From Capitella teleta (taxonomy: Eukaryota; Annelida; Polychaeta; Capitellidae), in contig KB307321.1 of assembly GCA_000328365.1 (NCBI GenBank), forward strand, positions 19,419 through 83,418: DNA of 64,000 nucleotides, in the 5' to 3' direction. The notes under the pieces are model-generated. The model was not told the origin of the DNA and did no database searches. It saw only the letters and a list, made by a program, of their open reading frames with translations. Made by a program: the position numbers and the translations under genes. This document shows positions 34,201 to 46,183 of this stretch, piece by piece; the stretch's first letter is position 1; each line of letters opens with the position of its first letter.

Positions 34201-37200
34201 GTGACAATTATAAATTTCCATAATTGGTCAGCTAAGCGACTCTTGACTGCTTTGTTGTTAGATGCACTTGCAAGCGGAGTATTTGCATACAGAGAAATTT
34301 ATATTCACAAAGAGACAAACGAGCCAAGCACAAACAAACGGGACACCTCGCGATGCCCCTGAGAAATCACCCGAAATGAGTTTCGCAAACGGAAACAGGA
34401 GGTTGACAGAGAAAAGGAAAAGCTGTCAAGAGATGGCATCCAGGCAATATGCACAGCGTGAACATTCGCTCGCTCGCTCTCTCTTTGCAGAGTCTCCTGG
34501 CATTGCTCTGTCGCCCGATGGCTTTCAATTCCATGTCATTCGCTCGACAACCCCACAAAGCAATGTCAGCAGCAAAGCAAGAATCGACCGTGTGCTCAAT
34601 TGGAAGGCTATCACACGTGGATCACAAACAACTAGAGGCTGCAGGGGGGAAGGAGGGGGCTTGGGGTATTCCCTCGGCCACCAATTATGGTATCATGAGC
34701 ATGCAGGGCATCAGTTCAATCTCAATCAAGTCGGACCTTGCTAATCCGCCCTTTTCGCCATCCGTCTTTCATTCGAGATAGCGAAATTCTCTTGTACCAT
34801 TGTTAACTGGCCCTGAATTCAAACTTTGTTAACAATGATAACCGAGCATGCCAGACCAATTTAATAATTGTAAAAATAACCAAAAAAATAAAACGCTGTA
34901 ACTTGTAACAGTAGACTAACTGACTTGAGAAGCTAAGATTATATTTTTTCAATAAACATAAAAAAAAGGTAGTACACCAGCAGTTCATTCGAGAAATGAG
35001 CTCTCTCCATGCTGTCTTTAAATGGAGAATGGTTGCATATATTATATCACATGCTGAGGCCACAGGAAAGTCCAGAGTTTTTATTTCAACCCTGAGGCTA
35101 ATAAATGATTATCATATTTTGGGCCATACAATTAAGAGGGCCGCCTGTACTTGATATGGTACAGGTACTTCACCTCTTTAATTTTCAGAAAAGGCGGTAA
35201 ATTCATCAAATGTGGGGAACATTGTGGAGGGCCATGGTCGTCAACGCCACCTATATGAATATGATGATATTATTGCAATATGCATATAAAGCAGAAACCT
35301 GTTTTATGATTGATGAATCACTTATGTAAATAAAAATCCCCGAGCAGAATTATGAACCATACAATTAATAATTCATCAAGCTACTCTTGCTTATAGTATG
35401 AAATTTCTTGATATAGGAAATTACTGTGCATCACGATGCATGTTCCTACAGGGAAGGCCATGCAACATAATTCTGCGTCCAACTGCAACACTGCTGATGA
35501 CATCCACAGCTCAAACACATGTGGCCACAGGAAGAGATATGAAGTGATGACCAACACAACCACACGCAGCGTGAGGTTGCTTTGATGGCAGATCATGGAG
35601 CATAATTTGAGTTATTTGCCACCAGGCATCAAATCAAGTTTGCTTTGTTTCAACAAATTTCCATAACACAGCATGACTCACACTTTCAAGTCTTGACAAC
35701 ATTTTAACGACCACAATCAAAGCTTCGATGACTGATCTCAATAATTTCAGCCAATTAATTAACACAATATTACACCAACACCAGGATATTAGTACCAGTA
35801 CGGTAATCCCTGGACGTAATGGCTATTTAATACTTTACTTTAATCCTGCTTTTGCCCTTTGTTCCACCTGTGGACGCTAATTGCCAATCCCCAATCATGA
35901 CCAATGACATCAGGAAGTGGAGCTAAGTTAAAAAAAAATTCAATTTAAAAAGCTCATTAAAGTCAAAACGTATCAGCTACATCAATATCCAAGTTTATGA
36001 TTCTTGGAAGTTTGACTAACAATGTTACCTCATTACCTAAGGCCCTGAGGCTGAGAGACACAGACAGAATCTTTTTTGGATAACGAATTACCTGGCGTTT
36101 AGTATAGTATTTTGACCTGATCATACACTCAAATGTGACTCAAATCACTAAATACAGTCAGACCCTGTAAATCTGGCCTCCTCTGTTCCCAAGGAAACAG
36201 GCGGATTAACAAAAAGGCCGGATTACATGTCAGACCACAAATAAATGAAAATTAGATGCCGTACCAAAACCCATCTACCAAATAGTCAGATAGTGGCATG
36301 TTCCATTAGGTTACAAGCAGGTCATAAAAAAAAAACCCTGGATCAAATAAAGTATGTAGTCAATGTAGAAAGTGGAGACAATAACTGAAGGATGGTCGTT
36401 GTGGGCTCTCATGCATGTGTACGCGGATCAGCTCAGACTCTCCCCTTTTCAATTCCACTGGCCTCTCCACTCAATTCCATGATCTCCACTCACAACTCCC
36501 GTCGTTCGTTCTGCTCCTGAACATTGGCTAACTGAGCGACCAATTTAAAAGGAAAGTAAGGCAGCCATGCAGACATAAAGGAATCGATACAGCAACGATA
36601 CCTGCATTTGATTCCTTTATTTAATCAACTTTTTAAACATCAAATAAGCGGAAGGGTGCAATTTGTAATTTAACAGACCTGACTTGAAAGAAATCGCCGA
36701 CTAGAGATATGTTGTGTCTTATGTTTGTTTACACTACAATATTTTGAAGGGCAATCGTGGTCGGAGGCAGATGAACAAAAAGGGTGGATTATATAACATA
36801 ACAAACATTACAAACGATTCGTCCCTGGGATTTTAAAGAGTATTACAAAAAGGGCAGATTACATTTACATGACGGCAGATTAACGAGATCCGACTGTGCA
36901 ACTGAATAAAACTTAGATTTTACAACAAAAAAGATTGAGGTCACATGCTCATATCATAATATCAAGGTATGTGGGTCACAGAGAGTGAAGAGAGTGGGCT
37001 TCATCCAATTGACATTCTTCTGATCAGTGCAGAATTCAACTATCGTACATGTACTATCTAGTATATATTATTGGTCGTCTATGAGAGAGTGACATGATGA
37101 TTGGTACTATAGTGTTCATTTGAAAAAAATGGAAGAATTACACAAAATTTCCCCCCCCAATTGAATCACTGTTTCCTCCTCTTTGTTTGTAGAAAATCAG

Positions 37201-38106
37201 TAAAACTCCATGTGAGGAAAAGGCCTCAGCTAAGCATTACATAAATCGCATTGATTCAATACTGGCATTAATATTTAGAGATTAAAATTTCCTGGGATTG
37301 GGTACAATTTGGGTGCATTTTGATGCAATGTGAATAAGATAGCAATCATAGCATTGATAGAAAATGTGCAATGAGACATGTATAGGATGAGTGTGATAAT
37401 TCAATGAGAAACACTTTTGCATCCAATAAATTCAAAAGGAAAAACAAACTGACCGCTTGTCTTCGGCCAGCCAGATCAGTCAATTCAACCACGCTGCGAC
37501 CAAAATCTTTGAAACTGGACAAGAGTTCCTGCTGACTAGAGGCATTGCGAATGCGATCTAGATCATCTTCCACCTGAAACGACATCCCAACTTCAACACA
37601 ACGATCTCCATATCAGCTCACAAACTCACCAAACGGAGAGACTTTAGAAGCAAATGAACGTCAACCATGTCGGCAATGACCAATAGGCGAGTGACTGATG
37701 ACAACAGACTGCGGGCAGCCCTAACCATGGCCCCCCGCTTCATGGAGGAACAGGGGTCTTCAGCAAACTCGCTGCTGGCCTGTCCCATGATGTCACCAGT
37801 CTTGCGAACATCATCCACAGCTGCCAGCATCTCATTACACACCTCCGGGTTCTCATTAGCAATTTCTACTCCTGAGTTGATGAAGTTCTCAGTGGCTTTT
37901 TGCACGGCAGCACTGAGGACGTGTGCTTTCTTGGAGCGACCTTTCTTCTTCTTTGAAGGCCCTTTCTGGCTGACCAGGGTCGTGACCTGTGTGACCAGTG
38001 GCTCCAGTGTTTTCTCAACAGACTTTGTACGGATTTCCAGATTTTTGGGGTCCCATTTTATCTGCAGGGAGCCCATGGGGGGAGGGCTCATGTTGTTGTG
38101 GCTCAT
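28224..38106 (-). CDS. CTNNA: alpha-catenin
   Basis: Twelve coding exons, all in phase, give 910 aa (human alphaE 906): 38106-37630, 37573-37454, 31167-30700, 30347-30270, 30209-29606, 29557-29406, 29349-29274, 29217-28980, 28900-28795, 28744-28610, 28559-28446, 28388-28224. The protein links cadherin-beta-catenin to F-actin. N-terminal beta-catenin-binding/dimer domain (about 15-260): K-W-D-P-K-N-L-E-I-R-T, L-E-P-L-V-T-Q-V-T-T-L. M domain (about 270-640): E-R-L-E-S-I-I-S-G-A-A-L, D-H-V-S-D-S-F-L-E-T-N, N-Y-E-P-G-V-Y-T-E. An acidic linker around residues 635-665 (E-E-I-D-T-D-T-E-I-E) precedes the actin-binding domain (about 690-880) with K-W-D-D-S-G-N-D-I-I, C-M-I-M-M-E-M-T-D-F-T-R and A-S-Y-V-A-S-T-K-Y, then W-K-M-R-A-P-E-K-K-P-L-V. 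Identity is high in all parts. A 6.3-kb intron (31168-37453) holds transposons and a CpG-richer patch. The 3' stretch of the gene is exon-dense. Confidence 0.98.
31384..32204. mobile_element. pogo/Tigger-like element in alpha-catenin intron
   Basis: Left end CAGTCGACCCTCATTAATCC after TA (31382-31383); right end GGATTAATAAGTCCAAT before TA (32205-32206). Both ends share ATTAATCC and a GAC block as imperfect inverted repeats. The right end reappears at 42181-42240 in an SLF2-like intron. The interior (ORFs below 91 codons) shows no transposase. Confidence 0.6.
32480..34000. other. CpG-richer patch in the long alpha-catenin intron
   Basis: Compared with its AT-rich surroundings this stretch has many CG dinucleotides (for example 32500-32570, 33240-33310, 33400-33480, 33560-33620). 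No convincing exon in either strand: open frames here are short and lack conserved motifs. It could hold an alternative promoter or enhancer of the minus-strand gene; that is inference from composition only. Confidence 0.3.
34727..34760 (+). repeat. solo end of the CAGTCAGACC pogo-like family
   Basis: AGTCGGACCTTGCTAATCCGCCCTTTTCG-type sequence matches the terminus of the elements at 36155 and 39816 (AGTCAGACCC, TTAATC, CGCC blocks). No partner end was found nearby; the remainder is probably lost. Confidence 0.45.
36155..36896. mobile_element. pogo/Tigger-like miniature element (CAGTCAGACC family), copy 1
   Basis: Begins CAGTCAGACCCTGTAAATC after TA and ends TTAACGAGATCCGACTG before TG (a decayed TA). 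The interior (GCGGATTAAC, ACATGTCAGACCACAAA, TGGTCGTTGTGGGCTCTC, CAACTCCCGTCGTTCGTTC) is shared with the copy at 39816-41151. About 740 bp and no transposase: a non-autonomous copy in the alpha-catenin intron. Confidence 0.8.
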
Positions 38107-38890
38107 GTTGAAGCCTATAAATGGGAAGGAAAAAAAGACAAAACTTTTGAATATACAGATCTCATACATAATTTACATATTGTAAGGGATTAATTGAAAG
38201 GGATTTAATTATATCAAATTATTATGTCACAGTGACAGTCACAATGACTAACTGAGTGACTGACCAGTGAATGACTTAAATCATGATTGTGTCAGTGATT
38301 AAGTACTTTAACTACTGATTCAGTGATTGTAAATATCTTGAGGCTTAATTATTAATAAGCTAACACGATTATAAGGTAACTAAAAACTTACAAGTCCTCA
38401 CACAAAGTATTTATGAATTATTATTGTTCAGTCATCTGGATACATAATCTTAAGATGGACATGGCTCCATATTAAGACAATCCTCTTTGGAGTACATCAC
38501 TACATCATTGTTCATGCATATTTATAATGTATAACTCCCGAGTCTCCAAAAACTATGAAAATACAAGAACAGCCTGACAGGGTTAGACGAACTTATAGTG
38601 CATACATATTACATGCACTATAAGTGACTATTACGATAGAATAGGCTCCATACATTTGAGTAGAGACCCACGGATGATCACGATTGGTGAATGGTGACAG
38701 GCAACACTAGGTCAGTGGGGAAGGAGTGCTAAAGTAGACGGCCTAATCCCGCAAGTGTGAGAATATCCGAAGACGGGCCCACCCCGGCCCAGGCGCGTGC
38801 CTTACAACGGATGGAAGCCGAACAAAAATATTACATTCTAAACTGTTGCAATACACGAGCCATAAATTTAAGGTTTGAAAATGAACTCAC

Positions 38891-38960
38891 CTGTCACACA
38901 AGCGGCTGCGTGCTGTAGTGGACAACTCACGCCTCGTTTATTTACAAAATTCCACAGGAG
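38891..38960 (-). other. probable non-coding first exon of alpha-catenin
   Basis: On the minus strand a strong donor (GTGACAG|GTGAGT) at 38891-38886 pairs well with the acceptor TTTATAG at 38115, just 8 nt before the start codon. The upstream extent is not defined by sequence. GC content rises around 38690-38960, fitting a promoter region. Confidence 0.5.
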
Positions 38961-38999
38961 AGAAATTCCATTGAGTGGACTTCCGACCCAGTTGACTCA

Positions 39000-39680
39000 C
39001 TAGTGGGTTAACGGAGTCACCCCCACTGTATATTTGAAAATCTCCCTTTTATTTTGCTCACTGTGTTGTTGAATACTTCAAATGTCACAATTAATAATTA
39101 TAAAAAGTCTGATAATACCGATTTTAGTCTACTAGTATTAATTAAAATCACATTTCAATCCATAATAATGAAAAATAGTGAAGGGTGTGTTTATCATATG
39201 GAACAGCCACAGGTATTGAAAAGTTTTCATTCGCTAGGCGGCGCCATGGTTTCGGTTTCAATTGCTATATGAAAAACGAAAGTTGACCCGCGTCAGCAGT
39301 TGACCGTTAATCAGGTTAATTGTAATTAAAACTTAAATATAATATTGATTTATTTCACGAAATAGATTTTAGGTTGTAGGCGTTACGTATACTAACGTGC
39401 GTGCACTGATGTCATATTTTGAGGGTTTGCTCAACACTCAATGAATGATTGAAATTTTCATATTATTATATATTTGAATGAAATCTGCACTCGGTATAAA
39501 TTTTACTTATGAATCCAAATTGAAATTCCAATTTTAATCCAATCCATTTGTGATTTGACCATTCAATCGTCCATTATGATGATTCACCCATTGTCATTGA
39601 TTGAAATCGATGTAGTCATGTACTCAGTAGCTCAGTCTCATCATCCTCATGTAGCCATCTGCCATGCATATGGGGCCGTG
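39000..39680. other. intergenic DNA upstream of alpha-catenin
   Basis: AT-rich, without a coding frame longer than about 70 codons and without repeats that I can match elsewhere in the window. Confidence 0.4.
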
Positions 39681-39815
39681 GGGGGATGCAACCGACCTTA
39701 AACCAGTTTAACTTAAAGGTTAGGTTGATGTCCAGGGTTCGAGACCCAATACGGCAATTGGGCCACACGCCCACAAGTGATTGTTAATTATAATTTATAG
39801 TTGTAATTCGTTATA

Positions 39816-40399
39816 CAGTCAGACCCCATTAATCCACCCTCCTCCGTTCCCAAGAAAACAGGCGGATTAACGAAAAGGGCGGATTTCTCAGAAGACTGCA
39901 GAGCGTTCAGAATGCGGCTGCACGCCTTGTTACTGGCACCAGAGATTCCAGCATATAACCCCTGTTCTAAAAGAATTACACTGGTTACCGATTAAAAAGA
40001 GGGTTCAATTCAAGGTCTTGCTTACTGTATTCAAATCCGTTCACAGCATTGGTTCATCTTATTAGCGGCCCCTGTGCCAATGGAGATTGCAACAGTCCCT
40101 CCGATCACATACCATGAATATTCTAAACGTGCCATTCACTACATCTGCCTTTCTCTATTATCAATGATTTTCCATAACTGCTCCTAGACTATGGAACTCT
40201 CTTCCCACCCGCATCCGATTGATTGAGGAAATTGATGATTTTAAGAAATCGCTGAAAACCTTTTTTTTAAATAATGAAATCTAATGTTTTTTATATAAAT
40301 TTGAATGCATTTTATGTGTACTATTTGTCACCATTCTTTTTATAATTCTGTCGCATTTAGAGCTTTTTGGATTTTATGTGTTATAAAATAAATTATTAA

Positions 40400-40474
<75 letters not shown>

Positions 40475-41151
40475 ATGTTAGACCACAATAAATGAAAATT
40501 AAATGTTGTACAAAAACCCATGTACCATATAGTGGTATGTACCATTTGGTTACAAGCAGGTCGTAAAAAAGAAATGATCAAATGAAGTAAGCAATGGAGA
40601 TAGTCGACACAATAAATGGAGGGTGGTCGTTGTGGGCTCTCATTTTATGCATGCGTACGTTGATTAGCTCCTCCTCTTCCAGTTTCAATTCCACTCAATT
40701 GATCTCCACTCACAACTCCCGTTGTTCGTTCTGCTCCTGAACATCGGCTAACTGAGCGACTAATTAAATTGAAAGTAAGCCAGCCACGCAGAAATAAAGG
40801 AATTGACACGGCGACGATACCTGCATTTGATTCCTTTGTTTAATTAACTTCTTAAACGTTAAATAGGCCGAAGGGCACCATTTGTTGTTTAACTGACTTG
40901 AAAGAAATCGCTGACAATTGATGTGTCGTGGCTTATTTTTGTTAACACAATGATATTTTGAAGGGCGAATTACGGATGTAATATTTAAAATGGTAGAGAG
41001 TTGATTTGTGTCTGAAAATCGTGGTCGGAGGCGGGTTAATGAAAAGGGATTACATGATACAATTAACATTACAAATGATTCGTCCCTGGGATTTTAGGGC
41101 GCATTACGAAAAGGGCGGATTACATGACGGCGTATTAACGAGGTGTGACTG
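39816..41151. mobile_element. pogo/Tigger-like element (CAGTCAGACC family), copy 2, itself interrupted
   Basis: Starts CAGTCAGACCCCATTAATCC after TA (39814-39815) and ends TTAACGAGGTGTGACTG before TA (41152-41153). Matches copy 1 (36155-36896) on both sides of a LINE insertion at 39886-40472. No transposase. Target TA duplication is intact. Confidence 0.88.
39886..40472 (+). mobile_element. 5'-truncated LINE with ATT tail, nested
   Basis: Translated with frame changes it gives the classic LINE C-terminal tail: L-Q-S-V-Q-N-A-A-A-R-L-V-T-G, then L-H-W-L-P, V-Q-F-K-V-L, and further on L-W-N-S-L-P and D-D-F-K-K-S-L-K-T-F. A short 3' UTR and about 25 ATT units (40397-40472) follow. ATT-type tails suit L2/CR1/Rex-group LINEs. 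It splits the pogo-like element between GGATT and ACATGT. Confidence 0.8.
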
Positions 41152-41304
41152 TAATTATAATTCTTAGGTGACTGCAGTGCCGTGTAACAAGTCTTTTATT
41201 TACAAGGTCATATATGGACAGTATCTAAGTGTGGTAGGATACACAAGATAAAGAACCCTTGGGATTTATAAAAAAAAGAGTAGGGGGAAACCACGGTCCT
41301 GGGC

Positions 41305-42020
41305 TTCTGTAATGGCCGAAATGGCACCCTTGTTACCAAAATGGGTTGGGTGGAGCAGTAAGACCAATAAAAACTAATCATACTCTATGAGTCTTAGAAC
41401 ATTCAGATTTGTTCATGCCTTTTTTCACGCACACGGTGCCATGGCCGTATTATCATGGGTGCGATCGTCAATCGTAGGCGTTTGAGACAAAGCGCACAGT
41501 GATATTGACCCTATATCAAGTGTCTGTTGGTCACTGCTGGTTTTGTTGTGAACAACCCTTAGGCTTATGATAAATTAATTTTACAGTCAGTGTTGCGGTC
41601 ATTCTGTCTGATCTAGCAGACAAAGCTCTCTGAAAGAGTAATTCCACTTGGCTAACAGATTTAGGCATCTAATGTTCTTAAGAGTTGAGATGATAAATGA
41701 ATTAAAGTAAAGATTAAAGATATCTTATGGTTTGTGAACTTGTAAACTAATATTGAATTGGGTCCATTATGAAAATGTTTATGTAACAATCACACTCACC
41801 ATATTTAGTAATTTTAGTTCATTTCATTGATTTGTGCCCAACACACTGCCCACCTACACTTTTTCACAAATTAATATTTTACCTGTTTCTGTTTATCATC
41901 ATTTGTGATACACAAACATTATATTACTAATAAAATCTTTCCATGTTCATTGGTAAGGTGAACGAAATTTTACTGTGTCAAAATTTCCTGATTTTCACAA
42001 CTGTTTTAGAACTGCTGAAA
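41305..42020. other. intergenic DNA upstream of the SLF2-like gene
   Basis: No coding signal. A possible acceptor (CTGTTTTAG) at 42009 lies 11 nt before the SLF2-like start codon, so a 5' UTR exon probably lies somewhere in this stretch. Confidence 0.35.
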
Positions 42021-45000
42021 ATGGAAGTTGACTCTGATGATGATCTGCCTTGCTGTCAACTATTGGGTGTCAAGTAAGTGGCCTCATATTTTCTGTTTCC
42101 TAAAATTGTTGATTATATTAAATAGAGCTGAGCGGGTACCCATACCTGAGGATTTGTACCTGTAGATCCCAGCCATGCTAATTGGACTTATTAATCCGAT
42201 TCCCTTGATTTCTGACTTCGACATCTCGGCGTCATCCATTTGTTTTACAGTCTATTGAGCATCTCTGCTTTATGACTGCAACTAATTTTTTTAATTGAAT
42301 TATGTTAAAAAAACTTTTATTCTGCAATTGAATTAAGCTTCTAGTGGTTACCAAAGTGGTACACGTATGTACATGTAGCAGAGACTGAATTCACTTATCT
42401 CTACGTACAGTGAGAATGAGGTAATACCCGTACAACTTACTATAAGTATACTTGCATAAAAGAACCACTAAAGACAAAGAAAGGTACATCTGAATGTGTT
42501 AATTATTGTTTCTCTTTTGATTTTTTTTTTTTTTTTTGCAGTGTGAATGCTGTAGAGGTGAGACAATTCAATGATGAAATTTCAAATGTTCTGTAACATT
42601 TAACAGTCATCAGATGATATTGACATCTCCAGAGCAATGAATGCTCTGCACGTTGATCAGAAAATTCAGGTAGAGTTTTATTGTCATGAACTTGATTTAC
42701 TTTGAAATTTAAACTATTTACAGAAGGAGATTTTGGAGTCAAAGAAGGAATTTGACGTTAGTTGTTTTTATGAAAAATGCCATAAATATTTTAGTTTTTG
42801 TTCATCGTCAGAACTGGCATGAACGGGATGCTACAGGCGATGCAAAGAATGGTAAATGTTTCATAATTGCTTATTCATATTACCCAGCACAATTATGTAC
42901 TATTATTCATTCAGTCTCTCTTAGCTTATTTTAATCTGACTGTTTATTCAACCATCTTTGTGGAAATTAATTAACAATGCTTTGGTTTCAGACACTGAAG
43001 GAACGTTATCAACTCAGCATCTTCAGCTACTTGATCAAGTAATATATATATTAAATTATTATTAAAAAACTTTGCTAATTAGTAATAATAATTGAATTGG
43101 ACAAGTAATTATATTCAACACTGCTTATCTAGCCTTTATCTTTTCTCCTCAACAGTGGGCAACTGCGAAATCTGAAATTGTAGACTCGCATTCAGGAGAG
43201 AAGATTTTCCAAACAAAGCTGCTTAATTTTTCAAAGCTGACACCAAAACTGTTCAACTTCACTCCTGGGAAATCTGTTTTGGATAAGACTTTAGCCAGTT
43301 GTGGTCCAGGTAAGGGTGAACAAATTATATCCACAAGCAACTTCTGAGTTTTAATTTCTTAGATGAACTAAGTGAACTACTACTCCTTATGGATGACATA
43401 TTACTATTCCTTCAAAATTCTGTGAATAAAGATTCCATTTGTGCCTGGCTTCTTCTGATGAGTAAGCCTCTATTGGATGTTATGTCGTGCTTCTTTTGAC
43501 ACAATCATTGTGTTCTTTAGTTATGTTTGTTGAAGATGACCAAACAGCTTCAATGATTTCATCCAATCTTACAAAATCCGCTCATTTGATGAAATGGAGC
43601 CCATCTTTTGATAATATTCTCAAAATCTTCAGTGTTTTAGGTTGGTAGAAATTTTGTTCTGGTTCATGTTCATTGTTTTATAACTTTTGCTTTGTTTAGG
43701 AATTGATATGAATTTCATAGATGGTAGTAATATCAACATGGATGAAAACATCGGGTAGGTTACCCATTTGGCCTTTTTGTGTTAGCCTGTTTTTCTTTTA
43801 TTCTTCAGTGCTGATTGCCAGAAAGAAATTCAGTTGAAACCAGATCGTTTCAGAAGTGTCATTTGGGTTTTAACAAACTGTTTTCAGCAAAAGTGTGTCT
43901 TCCTTTTCTCATTTTCAACTCATTTAGCCCTAATATTCTTCATTATAAAGGTGTGATGTATATTCCAATTCTCAACTCTGCAAGCTATGTCACCTGTTTT
44001 TGAAAATATCTCTTCATGACAATTTCATTGTGTGAGTACATGTGGCTTGGTTGTAGAAGATATATCATTCAAGTCACCTTTTATAGTCTTCAAGAAGAAA
44101 TGAAGAATGTGTATCACTGGTTATTTGAGCTATTCACTGAGAAGCATTTTATTGACTCTGTGAGTTCTGATTTGATTAATTCAATAACAACTTCTTGTTT
44201 TTTTTTGTTTTTTTTTCTCAAATTTAGTTAGGCTCTTTGGTTAAATCAGCCATTAATCTGACTGCCCACCATCACAATTGGGTTTACTTGTGCCAGACAT
44301 TTGGGTCAAGTAGAAGGCCCCGCATGTTTCAGAGGTGTCTGTCATTTGAGGCTGTCCACCAAGTTTTCAGAACAGAATCTCCATTGTACGTTCCCAGCGA
44401 ATTGGCGGTGGGTTCTTTTATTGGCTTTTTTTCTAGCTACAATGTTAACACGGCCACAGATTATAGATAAATATACCGATAATTACAGGCACGCCCTTGT
44501 TTTCAGCTAACCACTATAGGAATATACCACTAAGTTAGCCACTTAGCGGTATATCCCATCTCTCCTTATCCCTTATATCTGGACATGTGCCTAAAGTGAG
44601 ATGGGTGTCATGGCAACAACCTCGAATTCCACAATATGAATTAGATTACATTGAATTACATGAATTACATTGTTCAGTGCTTTAATTCAGGCTTGATTAG
44701 TGAACATTATGATGGGACAAAGGCACGGGCTAGATGTGATGATGTACAGTACATACCGATAATAATGATTATTTGATCCTGAGCTTCTTCGTTAACTGCA
44801 TCTCGAAGGCTTTCTACGTCAGTCATTTTGACAGCCCCTCGCACTTTTTATATCAATATTAAACTGTTCACCATTATACACATATACACAATATAATGAG
44901 TGCACCTTTATATTTTTCACCCCTTAACCAGGTTCGCCACATTATCCCAATCCTGAAACAGATCAATCTAAAGTCCAAATCAAACAGTATGTATGAGTAC

Positions 45001-45490
45001 TCTAGCATCCTGCACTTAGTCAACATTTTCGTTGGCATGGAAGAATGTGCTTCATCTGATAAGGTTTGTTTCAATATCTTGACTGAATATTCACTCATCA
45101 TCTCATGTTTCCATTCATAGGCCCATTACCAAAACCTCATTCACCACATTTGCTGTATTTCAGCTGATACCAAAGAGCATTCCGCTCCCGATTATTTCAA
45201 GGTGCAAATGCTTCCATGAATTTGACCCTAGACTAAGACCTCTTTCATTTATTGTTCTTGGCAGCTGAATGCTCAAACCATCCACCTTAAAATGGCTTTG
45301 ACAAAAAAGCTGCATGCTGCAAGTAGCAAACCGGTCAGAAATTCCTTATCAGCCTTTGAATATGTTTGATTTTGATCTCTCTCAGGTTTATGGTACGTTG
45401 GATTCATGGCGCAAAGAAGCCGAACCGATGACGGTTCAATTGGCTGGGTCAACTTTGAATTCTCAAACTTCTACAGAAGATACCATTTAA
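42021..45490 (+). CDS. SLF2: SLF2/FAM178-like SMC5/6 localisation factor
   Basis: Eighteen exons in phase, 494 aa: 42021-42073, 42542-42557, 42607-42669, 42724-42756, 42812-42851, 42992-43038, 43156-43309, 43363-43461, 43521-43640, 43700-43754, 43809-43892, 43951-44031, 44087-44159, 44228-44407, 44932-45063, 45121-45201, 45265-45333, 45386-45490. Best anchor is A-H-H-H-N-W-V-Y-L-C-Q followed by R-C-L-S, against human SLF2 S-H-H-H-N-L-L-W-L-V-Q and R-R-L-S. Upstream, L-H-L-F-L-K-I-S-L and C-A-W-L-L-L-M also line up with the helical FAM178 domain. Human SLF2 with SLF1 and RAD18 brings the SMC5/6 complex to stalled forks. This protein is far shorter than human SLF2 because the long disordered N-terminus is absent; the start M-E-V-D-S-D-D-D-L is acidic. 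A 16-nt microexon is used. AATAAA follows the stop by 11 nt. Confidence 0.75.
42181..42240 (-). repeat. end fragment of the 31384-32204 element
   Basis: ATTGGACTTATTAATCC then CATCTCGGCGTCATCC match, inverted, the right end of the element at 31384-32204, with about 45 bp of the inner part missing. It lies in the first coding intron of the SLF2-like gene. Confidence 0.65.
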
Positions 45491-45500
45491 TAGACTTTGA

Positions 45501-45506
45501 AATAAA
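45501..45506 (+). promoter_or_regulatory. polyadenylation signal of the SLF2-like gene
   Basis: AATAAA begins 11 nt after the TAA stop, giving an unusually short 3' UTR before the T-rich tract at 45511-45523. Confidence 0.6.
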
Positions 45507-45523
45507 CTGATTTTTTTTATTCT

Positions 45524-46183
45524 AACAGAGTTTTTCATGTTGATTCAATAGGAAACATAGTTGTATGTTTATGATGTATGCATCTTGAGCTGTGATATGT
45601 TCAAGTCATCTCAGAATTAAATGCCAATATAGCTTAACAGTATAGGTCCTGTAGATACTTCACTATCTGGGCTCGTGTCCAGCATTCATCTCATCCCAAA
45701 GAAGTGAAAAAAGTAGCAGTAGAAGAGAGTAGAATGACCCATATTGAAGGAGCAGAACCAGCAGCTAATGAGTCCATGAGCATTATAGAACCTACATTAT
45801 TCATGGTCAGACTGATATGCAATGTAGCTAGCTGTACCACAAAATTCATTTCAAATTTTTGAAGTGGTAATAAAAAATATATACTGGCTATATTTATACA
45901 TGTACACAGAACTCGTGAAAAATAAATATTCTTCAGTAATGAAATGTAATGGAGTGTACTTAAAAAATTATAATTACAATTCAAGGGCCAAGAATGAAAA
46001 GATATCAACTTGATTCAAATCTTTTAATAAGTATAAGATTTGATAAACAGTTTCAATGTTCATTGGTTAAAAAAAATAATTAAATTCTGAGTTAGATAAT
46101 TAAACTTTTGAATATCAATTTAACATGAATCAACAAATCATTCAAATTTCTGTCCGTACACCATTGGAACCCTCTGTCATTGA
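45524..46183. other. spacer between convergent genes
   Basis: About 660 bp between the SLF2-like gene and the minus-strand dehydrogenase; it holds the dehydrogenase 3' UTR. No other feature seen. Confidence 0.4.

Larger units (their letters stand above)
39690..41304 (+). mobile_element. tRNA-derived SINE, copy 2, split by a transposon
   Basis: The head retains the B box GGTTCGAGACC at 39736-39746, followed by GGCCAC, GTGATTGTTAATTATAA and TTGTAATTCGTTA as in copy 1. It breaks at 39815 and resumes at 41152 with AATTATAATTCTTAGGTGACT, then GATAAAGAACCCTTGGGAT and AGTAGGGGGAAACC. Removing 39816-41151 plus one TA restores the copy-1 order exactly. Its tRNA-like 5' part is more decayed than in copy 1. 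Confidence 0.8.

Noticed and set aside
34262-34744. 160-codon plus-strand frame in the alpha-catenin intron
   Set aside because: Starts in AT-rich intron, has no motif, no splice context, and ends in a transposon terminus at 34727.
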